Assembly: GCF_001613345.1 (NCBI RefSeq)
Contig: NZ_BDCE01000028.1
Span: 26,616-90,615 of the forward strand
Direction of reading: 5' to 3'
DNA: 64,000 nt
Source of the DNA: Nocardia uniformis NBRC 13702
GTDB taxonomy: Bacteria > Actinomycetota > Actinomycetes > Mycobacteriales > Mycobacteriaceae
A program made the translations under genes and the position numbers. Positions within the stretch are counted from its first letter, which is position 1. Every line of letters starts with the position of its first letter. The notes below the pieces were generated by a model that did no database searches, was not told the origin of the DNA, and was given only the letters and a program-made list of their open reading frames with translations. Below, in pieces: positions 8,789 through 15,347 of this stretch.

Positions 8789-9492
8789 TGTATCTCTCGC
8801 GGGTCCCACTGAACCCTGCCCGCCGCGGTAGCAGGAGGTTCCTGTCCTCACCACATGTGCTGCACGGCGCGGTGATGAAGTCCTTCCCTCCTGGGGTGTT
8901 GGACCATCCAGACGCCGAAGGCAGAGTGCTGTGGCGAATCGACAAGACCGCCAATGACATTCACCTCTACGTGGTGAGCCCCGTCGAACCGGACTTCACC
9001 CATGTCATCGAACAAGTGGGCTGGCCGACAACCGGAGCGTGGACGACCCGAAAATACGGTCAACTGCTCGACAACCTGGCAGACGGTCAACGCTGGCACT
9101 TCCGACTGACAGCCAACCCCGCCCGGAGCACGTTCATCCCGCCGGAACAGCGAATCGTCGACGACGGAGCCGGTACCAAGACACAGCGCGGAAAAGTGGC
9201 GGGGCTGAACCAGGAAGAGCAACTGGAGTGGTTGCGCCGCAAAGCGATTGGTGCCGGTTTCGCCGTTACGGCAGCCGGACCGGCTCACCAACGCGAAGAC
9301 GACGTGCGCATCATCAGCCGCGAGACGCTCACGTTCGACCGAGCCGACAGGAAGGTGGTCCTGTCGGTCGCCACATTCGAGGGGGTGCTCACGATCACCG
9401 ATCCCGGCCTCCTGCGCAACGCCCTGATCAACGGGATCGGCCGAGCGAAGGGCTATGGCTGCGGCCTGCTGACGTTGGCGCCGAACCGATGA
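8788..9492 (+). CDS. cas6: pre-crRNA endoribonuclease Cas6e (CasE/Cse3)
   Basis: Cas6e cuts the repeat hairpin of the pre-crRNA and stays on the 3' hairpin. In this 234-aa protein the N-terminal SPHVLHGAVMKSFP segment holds the expected catalytic histidine (H26, with H23 nearby), and the C-terminal glycine-rich loop GIGRAKGYGCGLLTLAP is intact. Its substrate should be the CCCCGC/GCGGGG stem found in all three arrays; the loop variants differ between arrays. It overlaps cas5 by one base and cas1 by 4 nt. Confidence 0.96.
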   Translation: MYLSRVPLNPARRGSRRFLSSPHVLHGAVMKSFPPGVLDHPDAEGRVLWRIDKTANDIHLYVVSPVEPDFTHVIEQVGWPTTGAWTTRKYGQLLDNLADGQRWHFRLTANPARSTFIPPEQRIVDDGAGTKTQRGKVAGLNQEEQLEWLRRKAIGAGFAVTAAGPAHQREDDVRIISRETLTFDRADRKVVLSVATFEGVLTITDPGLLRNALINGIGRAKGYGCGLLTLAPNR

Positions 9493-10439
9493 ACGACATA
9501 CCCGGTGTGCGGCCGGTCCGCATCGGCGAACTGGTACGCGCCCAAGACCGGCTGACCTTCATCTACCTCGAACGCGCTGTCGTGCACCGCGACGCCAACG
9601 CCATTACTGCCACCGACGAACGCGGCGTCGTACACATCCCGGCAGCCACATTGGGCGCGCTGATCCTTGGACCAGGCACGCGCGTCACCCATCAGGCCAT
9701 GATGCTGCTCGCCGAAAGCGGTTCCACCGCAGTGTGGGTCGGCGAACGAGGAGTGCGTTACTACGCTCACGGCCGCTCACTGGCCCGCAGTTCTCGACTG
9801 TTGGAGGCGCAGGCGGCCGCGGTCTCCAATCAGGCCACGCGACTACGCGTCGCCCGAACCATGTACGCGATGCGTTTCCCCGACGAGGACACCTCCGGCC
9901 TGACAATGCAACAACTCCGTGGCCGAGAAGGAGCCCGAGTTCGACGCATCTATCGCCAGCACGCCGAACGAACCGGAATCGACTGGCGCAGGAGAGATTA
10001 CGACCCGAACAACTTCGGTGCCAGTGACCCGGTCAACCAAGCCCTATCAGCAGCCACCACCTGTCTGTACGGGATCGCCCACGCCGTGATCGTCGCGCTC
10101 GGCTGCGCGCCCGGTCTCGGGTTCGTCCACACCGGCCACGAACGGTCGTTCGTCTTCGACCTGGCCGACCTGTACAAGGCCGAATTCGCCATTCCCGTCG
10201 CATTCGACGTCGCAGCCGAAGGCCCCGAAGACATCGGCGCCGCTGCACGACGCGCAGTCCGTGACGCCGTGCACGCCGGCGGGCTACTCGGCCGCTGCTG
10301 CAAAGACATTCACGCCCTCCTGTTGCCAGACGAGCCGGACGCATCCGACACCTGGGACACCGACGTCGTCGAACTGTGGGACCGCGCAGGCAACGTCGCC
10401 GGCGGAATCTCCTACGACGACGAGGAAGTCCCGTGGTAG
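9489..10439 (+). CDS. cas1: CRISPR adaptation integrase Cas1 (type I-E)
   Basis: The ATG at 9489 overlaps the cas6 stop and gives 316 aa, close to E. coli Cas1 (305). A much longer upstream extension is open in this frame but runs through cas6 and is rejected. The metal ligands matching E. coli E141, H208 and D221 are present: E147 in REGARVR, H214 in FVHTGHE and D227 in FDLADLYK. Cas1 with Cas2 inserts new spacers at the leader end, so the locus should be able to acquire spacers. The stop overlaps the cas2 start. Confidence 0.97.
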   Translation: MNDIPGVRPVRIGELVRAQDRLTFIYLERAVVHRDANAITATDERGVVHIPAATLGALILGPGTRVTHQAMMLLAESGSTAVWVGERGVRYYAHGRSLARSSRLLEAQAAAVSNQATRLRVARTMYAMRFPDEDTSGLTMQQLRGREGARVRRIYRQHAERTGIDWRRRDYDPNNFGASDPVNQALSAATTCLYGIAHAVIVALGCAPGLGFVHTGHERSFVFDLADLYKAEFAIPVAFDVAAEGPEDIGAAARRAVRDAVHAGGLLGRCCKDIHALLLPDEPDASDTWDTDVVELWDRAGNVAGGISYDDEEVPW

Positions 10440-10813
10440 TACTCGTCCTCAGCGCCTGCCCAGCAGGTCTGCGAGGTCACCTGACCCGCTGGCTCCTCGA
10501 AATCAGCCCAGGTGTGTTCGTCGGCGTTCTGACCGCGCGGGTCCGCGACCTCGCCTGGCAACGCGTCGTCGAACTGTCGAAAGACGGCCGCGCCATCATG
10601 ATCTACTCGACCCGTTCCGAACAGGGCCTCGCCTTCAAAGTGCACCGCCACGAATGGGAGCCTGTCGATATCGACGGCCTCCACCTCATGCGCCGCCCTC
10701 ACACGGGTCGTACGAAACCCACCGGCCCGCGCGCCGGGTGGAGCAAAGTTAGTAGATACCGGAAGGCCGCGCGGCGTCGCAGTAGCACCGCCGAGCTCGA
10801 CGAAAGTGAATGA
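10433..10813 (+). CDS. cas2: CRISPR adaptation protein Cas2 (type I-E)
   Basis: GTG at 10433 (overlapping the cas1 stop) gives 126 aa starting MVVLVLSACPAGLRGHLTRW, followed by EISPGVFVGVLTARVRDLAW, typical of the type I-E (CRISPR_Cas2) subfamily. About 25 C-terminal residues are basic and Ser/Arg-rich (TGPRAGWSKVSRYRKAARRR), an extension longer than the core fold needs. Cas2 bridges two Cas1 dimers in the integration complex. Its stop lies only 40 nt before array 3, so most of the array leader immediately follows the gene. Confidence 0.95.
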   Translation: MVVLVLSACPAGLRGHLTRWLLEISPGVFVGVLTARVRDLAWQRVVELSKDGRAIMIYSTRSEQGLAFKVHRHEWEPVDIDGLHLMRRPHTGRTKPTGPRAGWSKVSRYRKAARRRSSTAELDESE

Positions 10814-10853
10814 GAATTGGCGCTATCGTGAGAGAACACGCTGGTCATGAAGT
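10806..10853 (+). promoter_or_regulatory. leader of CRISPR array 3
   Basis: These 48 nt run from the last codons of cas2 to the first repeat. They start GTGAATGAGAA and end GGTCATGAAGT, matching the region before array 2 in both motif and distance. This is where Cas1-Cas2 would insert new spacers and where a promoter for the array could lie; transcription from the cas operon could also read into it. Confidence 0.65.
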
Positions 10854-11494
10854 GTGCTCCCCGCACGCGCGGGGATGAGCCCTGGAAATCCTCCGGATGG
10901 GTCACCGAAGAAAAGTGCTCCCCGCACGCGCGGGGATGAGCCCGCCGCGACTAGGTTGTCTTGTACTTGGTTGGTGTGCTCCCCGCACGCGCGGGGATGA
11001 GCCCGCCAGATCCGCACGCCGCAAATCCCGGTCGGTGTGCTCCCCGCACGCGCGGGGATGAGCCCACCCCGACTGGATTGTCGACACCAGCGGAACTGTG
11101 CTCCCCGCACGCGCGGGGATGAGCCCTGCGACATCACCGGACGACTGCAGATCACGGGGTGCTCCCCGCACGCGCGGGGATGAGCCCGGCGGCGTGACCC
11201 CGCACCTCCACCTGGAAGTGTGCTCCCCGCACGCGCGGGGATGAGCCCTCCCATTCCACGTACTCGCCGTTGAAGTAGGTGTGCTCGCCGCACGCGCGCA
11301 GGGATGAGCCCGATGAGCTGCTCGCCGCGACCCTGCGCGGCTCGTGCTCCCCGCACGCGCGGGGATGAGCCCGGTCGGTTCGCGCTGTGGCTTGCCCGCC
11401 GTCGTGTCTTCCCCGCACGCGCGGGGCTGAGCTCACCTTCGACGGTCCGGACGAGGAGGGGTGGTGTTCTCCCCGCCACGCGAGGCCTGAGCCA
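10854..11494 (+). CRISPR. CRISPR array 3, type I-E repeats (11 repeats)
   Basis: Repeats start at 10854, 10915, 10976, 11037, 11098, 11159, 11220, 11281, 11344, 11406 and 11466. The first seven are identical 29-mers (GTGCTCCCCGCACGCGCGGG then GATGAGCCC) separated by 32-nt spacers. The eighth (11281-11311) has a 2-nt insertion and a C-to-G change, the ninth is intact, and the last two are strongly degenerate (GTCTTCCCC..., GTTCTCCCC...). Decay rises away from cas2, so the leader end is at 10853 and crRNA reads rightward. Confidence 0.97.
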
Positions 11495-11522
11495 CTGGAC
11501 AACGGCTGCAGCGACCTGCGCC

Positions 11523-11720
11523 TCAACAGTTCAAAGACATTGCATTGCGCAAGCTGCGATGCTCAGCTTCGATACGAGCTTGGATCTCGGCAACTGAACA
11601 CCCTGGGCTACACCCCGGCGTTCTTGACCTTTTCAGCCATGCGGTAACCGCCGTTGGCATCCACCGGACCGAGCCTCCTGCGATCATGCCGATCGCCAAG
11701 AATGTCAACTGACCGATCAT
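11523..11720 (-). CDS. possible third small gene, downstream of the divergent pair
   Basis: A 65-aa frame starts with an ATG that overlaps the stop of the preceding small gene by 4 nt, which favours co-translation. The start MIGQLTFLAIGMIAGGSV is hydrophobic. However, a different frame of the same DNA ends in a protein-like stretch (VDANGGYRMAEKVKNAGV before a stop at about 11610), so the region may be a decayed gene. No family recognised. Confidence 0.25.
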   Translation of the reverse strand: MIGQLTFLAIGMIAGGSVRWMPTAVTAWLKRSRTPGCSPGCSVAEIQARIEAEHRSLRNAMSLNC

Positions 11721-11935
11721 TTTGGCTCCCCGCCTATTTCAGGACCCTGACAGACCGGGCACATACCCACCGGACCGAGCCCATGTCTCCACTGCAGCAG
11801 AAGGTTGCGGACGTATGCGCCCATTTGGCACCGACCAGCGTCGCAGTCCCGGTGCTTCTGAAATTCCTTATGAGCGACGGAAACATTCGTGATCGGTCGC
11901 TCAGGCATCCGACAGAAGGCTGGGTTGAGCTTCAT
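11717..11935 (-). CDS. hypothetical protein, Cys/His-containing, 72 aa
   Basis: This small protein contains HRDCDAGRC and, near the end, MCPVCQGPEIGG, so four cysteines and a histidine could bind a metal. Its start overlaps the stop of the 63-aa gene upstream (ATGA), so the two are translated together. I recall that similar small Cys-rich proteins are common next to XRE/DUF397 regulators in actinomycetes, but their function is unknown to me. The gene pair points away from the XRE regulator, with about 300 nt between. Confidence 0.55.
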   Translation of the reverse strand: MKLNPAFCRMPERPITNVSVAHKEFQKHRDCDAGRCQMGAYVRNLLLQWRHGLGPVGMCPVCQGPEIGGEPK

Positions 11936-12123
11936 GATCGGACCTCCACAGATGTTGCTCCAGCGGGGATCAAGCGGGCCTCTTCGACTAGCCGAGCCTT
12001 TGCTTGACGCTTACGGGGACACAGCGTGATCAGGCAGTCGATGTGATCTTGCATGACCCGGTGGGCCTCCTCGACGGTCATCACAGGCAGGGGCATGTGG
12101 TCGGTAGGCGGAAGGTTGTACAT
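11932..12123 (-). CDS. hypothetical protein, 63 aa
   Basis: The ATG at 12123 is preceded by TTAGGAGCCGCAACG, a good ribosome-binding site, which selects this start over a much longer upstream-open frame. The core TVEEAHRVMQDHID, then CPRKRQAKARLVEE, looks like a conserved short helical protein of actinomycetes; I know no function. It is first in a two- or three-gene unit reading away from the XRE regulator at 12427. Confidence 0.6.
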   Translation of the reverse strand: MYNLPPTDHMPLPVMTVEEAHRVMQDHIDCLITLCPRKRQAKARLVEEARLIPAGATSVEVRS

Positions 12124-12426
12124 CGTTGCGGCTCCTAAACTTCCACGCGGTTGCGCACGGCCGGGGACGCCGATGACCGGTGTTGTCCTGGTGTTCCACG
12201 TCGGCTTGCCGATCAGAGACGACGGATGCGGCGAGCACTCCGGCCATCGGGCACACCAGCAGTAGATGCCTGGGAAAGCCGGACTGCCAGCAAATTTGGA
12301 CCATCCAGACACATTCATCCGTTTCTCAAGCATGTCATCCACCCAGCGCGCACACTCACACCCAGAGGCTCGAAAGTTCAGTCCACGAATCGATATGGGT
12401 GCCATCCAAATTCGGGAGCAGTGCTA
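12124..12426. promoter_or_regulatory. divergent promoter region of the XRE regulator
   Basis: This 303-nt stretch separates the minus-strand small genes from the XRE gene. It should hold promoters in both directions. A weak purine-rich site GGGAGCAG lies before the ATG at 12427. No operator repeat stood out. Confidence 0.35.
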
Positions 12427-13326
12427 ATGAGCGGCAAGAACCCGACAACGATCCCCCGACGACAGCTCGGGAGGCAGCTTCGTGAACTACGTCAGGCTGC
12501 GGGGATATCGATCGCGGATGCCGCTCGGCTCATCGAGCGCGGGGCCGGGACCCTGCAACGGCTGGAAAAGGGTGAGAGCCCTCGGATTCGCCTCTTGGAT
12601 ATCGAGGCCCTGTGTCGGCTCTACAACGCTGAAGCCAAGATGGACGCACTCAAAGCTCTCGCCACGCAGGCTGATGAGCGAAGCCGGCCGGTGGACGAGA
12701 AGGTCTGGTGGCATCGATATGAGGATCTGATTCCGAATGACTTCGAAACATACGTCAGCCTGGAGTCGGCCGCTGCGCACATCACGATGTACCAGTCAGA
12801 CCAGGTACCGGGTGTAGTCCAAACAGCCGACTACGCAAGAGAACTCGATCGACTTTACTTCAGCTCCGAGACACCGATGGAGCTGGAACAACGCATTCAG
12901 GTGAGGATGCAGCGGCAGAGCTCCATCAAGCGGAGACTCGCTCCTGTCGAGGTAGATTTGTTGATCGATGAAGCTGTGATCAGACGACTTGTCGGGAGCC
13001 GGAAGATCATGGCCGCGCAGCTGTGGCGGCTGGCTGACACTCCGTCGAATGTCCGAGTCCGGCTCGTTCCATTTTCAGCTGGGTTCCCGCTTGGAATTGC
13101 GCCTGGACCATTTGTAATCCTGAGATTCGCAACCGATCCGATCACGGGCACCCCTATTGAGCCCACCACGGTGTACGTCGAGTCCTACGGCTCCAGGCTG
13201 TACTACGAACGCACCGATGTGGTGAGCCGATACGTGGAGATGCACGAGACGATCGGCCGGGTAGCGTTGGGCGTGGCAGATAGCAAGCATCTGCTCAGGC
13301 GGGTAGCGAAGGAGTTCGAAGCGTGA
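12427..13326 (+). CDS. XRE-family transcriptional regulator with DUF5753-type C-terminus
   Basis: A 299-aa regulator with an N-terminal helix-turn-helix (about residues 12-55: LGRQLRELRQAAGISIADAA, then ERGAGTLQRLEKG) and a long C-terminal domain containing MYQSDQVPGVVQTADYARE and YVESYGSRLYYER, the pattern of the large actinomycete XRE/DUF5753 family. Its stop overlaps the start of a DUF397 gene, the usual pairing. Such pairs resemble WhiJ-like or toxin-antitoxin-like regulators in Streptomyces. The ATG at 12427 was chosen because the HTH begins soon after; longer open sequence upstream is non-coding. Confidence 0.85.
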   Translation: MSGKNPTTIPRRQLGRQLRELRQAAGISIADAARLIERGAGTLQRLEKGESPRIRLLDIEALCRLYNAEAKMDALKALATQADERSRPVDEKVWWHRYEDLIPNDFETYVSLESAAAHITMYQSDQVPGVVQTADYARELDRLYFSSETPMELEQRIQVRMQRQSSIKRRLAPVEVDLLIDEAVIRRLVGSRKIMAAQLWRLADTPSNVRVRLVPFSAGFPLGIAPGPFVILRFATDPITGTPIEPTTVYVESYGSRLYYERTDVVSRYVEMHETIGRVALGVADSKHLLRRVAKEFEA

Positions 13327-13529
13327 ACATTGATCTGTCGGGTGCACGCTGGTTCAAGAGCAGCCGCAGCGGAGGGGGTGAGGCGTGTGTCGAGGCGGCA
13401 CACCTGACTGGCGGCATGATCGGAGTGCGGGACTCGAAGGACCCTAGCGGTCCGGCGCTCGTGTTCGGGCCCGCCGAATGGGACCACTTCGTTGCCGTAC
13501 TGCAGTCTGGAGAGTTCAACTGCCCCTAG
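13323..13529 (+). CDS. DUF397 domain protein
   Basis: A 68-aa protein with the complete DUF397 pattern: ARWFKSSRSGGGEACVEAA, then VRDSKDPSGPALVFGPAEW and a C-terminal GEFNC. It overlaps the XRE gene by 4 nt. DUF397 proteins are almost always beside an XRE/DUF5753 regulator and are thought to bind or modulate it; the mechanism is not settled. A relic of a second DUF397 gene lies at about 20.1 kb. Confidence 0.88.
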   Translation: MNIDLSGARWFKSSRSGGGEACVEAAHLTGGMIGVRDSKDPSGPALVFGPAEWDHFVAVLQSGEFNCP

Positions 13530-13565
13530 GTGATACGCCAACACAAGCGTTTAGTGGTCGACGGC

Positions 13566-14213
13566 TTACCCTTTGCTCGGCTCTGCGGCAAACACATGAA
13601 ACGCGCGGTCGCTCGTGCCCACTCGACGGTGATCGACGACCACCAAACCCGCTGCCACGATCGCGGTAACGACCTCATCGAGAGGTCGCAGCCGCAGTCC
13701 GGCGCTGAATGGCAAGGTTGCCATGAAGTCTGGATCACCGAGGCCCACCACCAACCGTCCCGACGGCCGCAATACCCGCGCCAGCTCGTCAATTGACGGT
13801 CGCAAATCCTCATCCGGGACGTAGTAGAGCGTGTTCACGGTCATCGCCCTATCAAGGCTGTTGCCCGGCAGTGGGATTCGATCCATCGGAGCTTGGGTCA
13901 AATGGAGGCGACGTTCGGCTATCTCGCGTCGAAACCGACGGCGCGCGTCGGACATCGCCTGTGTCGAGATATCGATGCCATGGGTGGCGCCTTGCGGTCC
14001 AACCTTATCGATGAGTTGCCGAAGACCTAATCCGCCTCCGAAACCGATATCCGCCACTGCGGTACCGGATTCGACTCCGAGCGCTTCCACCGAGCCTGTC
14101 ACCGGGCCGCGGTTCGCACGATCGAGCAGTCGTCCGACTAATGACCCGGCGACACCGGTCGGGTGCCCCAACTGGTGAGCGAATCGACGCATTATTGGAT
14201 CCAAGACCGACAC
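13566..14213 (-). CDS. class I SAM-dependent methyltransferase
   Basis: This 215-aa protein has a Rossmann-type methyltransferase fold: motif I VADIGFGGGLGLRQLID near residues 53-69, acidic end of strand 2 in HGIDIS, AQAPMDRIPLPGNSLDRAM region and ELARVLRPSGRLVVGLGDP. This order matches UbiE/COQ5-like small-molecule methyltransferases; the substrate cannot be told. It is convergent with the DUF397 gene and has no operon partner. Motif I has a phenylalanine and extra glycines (GFGGG) rather than the textbook GxGxG. Confidence 0.8.
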   Translation of the reverse strand: MSVLDPIMRRFAHQLGHPTGVAGSLVGRLLDRANRGPVTGSVEALGVESGTAVADIGFGGGLGLRQLIDKVGPQGATHGIDISTQAMSDARRRFRREIAERRLHLTQAPMDRIPLPGNSLDRAMTVNTLYYVPDEDLRPSIDELARVLRPSGRLVVGLGDPDFMATLPFSAGLRLRPLDEVVTAIVAAGLVVVDHRRVGTSDRAFHVFAAEPSKG

Positions 14214-14554
14214 ACGGCCAGTCTTTCACGGTCAGCGGTGAACAGCTGGTGGCAGCACCTCGACAGGAAGATCTGGTTGCGCACGGTGGCAGCCGCGCTT
14301 GCCACCAAAGATTGCAAACTTGCAGCTACCTTCGATTGTGGACTGGGGCGTGGAAACCAGCTCGCCGTTCCTTTGGATAGTCGAAGTGATTCAAGGATTG
14401 ACACTATGTCCGACCTGCCAGCTGGTGAACTTACCGGGCGCGATGTTCTGCTGAGAATCTATGCCCGCGGAGTCGAACGTCGTCACGGTTGAGCAATGAG
14501 CTAGTTTCGGACTGGGGTGCTGTTCGAGCCAGGCGGGGCGAGAAGGAGACGACA
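14214..14554. other. gap between methyltransferase and the 105-aa gene
   Basis: Divergent intergenic region of 341 nt. A 28-codon frame (14406-14492, MSDLPAGELTGRDVLL...) is too short to support without homology. The GAGAAGGAGACGACA segment at its right end is the ribosome-binding site of the next gene. Confidence 0.4.
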
Positions 14555-14872
14555 GTGTCAGATGATCCGTATGCCGGGCTCCCGGCGGAGTTCGCCGAGG
14601 CCATGAGACAGGCGGAGAGCGAAGAGAGTTCCCCACTACATCCCGAAAGCGAAAGCACCACAGTCGATCCGACTGCCAGACAAGTTCACGATGCCGCCGT
14701 GACGTACGAAGACTGGCAGGCCGAACAGAACTGGAGCATCATCGATCCTCCTCGATGGGCCGAGAACGCGCCACCTGATTCGGATGCGAAGCCGGAATAC
14801 AACGCCGCGATCGAATACGAGGACTGGCAGGACGAGCGCACCCGCGGAAGCATCTCCGCTCCCCCGTGGTGA
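14555..14872 (+). CDS. hypothetical acidic protein with tandem YEDWQ repeats
   Basis: GTG at 14555, nine nt after GAAGGAG, gives 105 aa. The protein is acidic and carries two imperfect copies of a Trp-rich unit: AAVTYEDWQAEQNWSIIDPP and AAIEYEDWQDERTRGSI, each ending in a PPRW/PPW-like motif. No known domain is recognised. It lies 151 nt before the first EspC-like gene and reads the same way, so it may belong to that cassette, perhaps as a chaperone or partner; this is inference. Confidence 0.55.
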   Translation: MSDDPYAGLPAEFAEAMRQAESEESSPLHPESESTTVDPTARQVHDAAVTYEDWQAEQNWSIIDPPRWAENAPPDSDAKPEYNAAIEYEDWQDERTRGSISAPPW

Positions 14873-15023
14873 CGGTTCACCGAGACGATGCCGCGATCGG
14901 GCACGACGGGGGTGCAGCTGCGTCACCCTCGGACTCGGACGCCAGACTCGCGGGAATTTGTCGTAGGATCGACGACCAAAGATCAACTGGTGAAGAACGC
15001 GCACTTTTTCAAGGGGGAGCGCC

Positions 15024-15347
15024 ATGTTGGTGCAGGCTGATATCGACCAACTCCGGGCATTGGCCACGACACTCGACGGAATCAAGACCGCGATCGATGG
15101 AATCGATGTGCGCTCGTCAGCCGTGCCCGTCGGTGCCGCGTTGCCCGGAACGGTGTTCGGGGACACGTGCGATCTGGCCACCGAGAACATCGAGCATGGC
15201 TGGTATCGCGTGGCGGAGCGGATCGGGCGGGTCGGGACCACGATCGCGCAAGCCGCCAACTCCTACAACACGGCCGAGAAAGTCAGCGAGGGTGAGTTCG
15301 TGGACCTGATGGCGGGCTTCGACTTCCGGGCCGCGGATAACGGCTGA
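15024..15347 (+). CDS. EspC/ESX-type small secreted partner (cassette A)
   Basis: A 107-aa helical protein preceded by AAGGGGGAGCGCC. The pattern (DIDQLRALATTLDGIKTAID, then ALPGT, CDLATENIEHGWYRV) matches its paralogue at 20465 and resembles the EspC/DUF2580 group of ESX-associated proteins. A type VII export motif YxxxE occurs at residues 81-85 (YNTAE) after the second helix, where it is expected. The stop shares one base with the start of the 867-aa protein, so the pair is probably co-translated and exported as a heterodimer. No ESX machinery lies in the window. Confidence 0.65.
   Translation: MLVQADIDQLRALATTLDGIKTAIDGIDVRSSAVPVGAALPGTVFGDTCDLATENIEHGWYRVAERIGRVGTTIAQAANSYNTAEKVSEGEFVDLMAGFDFRAADNG

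Noticed and set aside
9039..9488. long N-terminal extension of Cas1
   Set aside because: It runs inside cas6 in another frame; the ATG at 9489 fits Cas1 family length and the operon overlap.
10823..11479. 218-codon minus-strand frame with repeated GSSPRVRGA / LIPARAGST units
   Set aside because: It is the translation of CRISPR repeats and spacers; the period is 61 nt.
11932..12405. 157-codon extension of the 63-aa minus-strand gene
   Set aside because: A good ribosome-binding site directly precedes the internal ATG at 12123, and the extension crosses the promoter region of the XRE gene.
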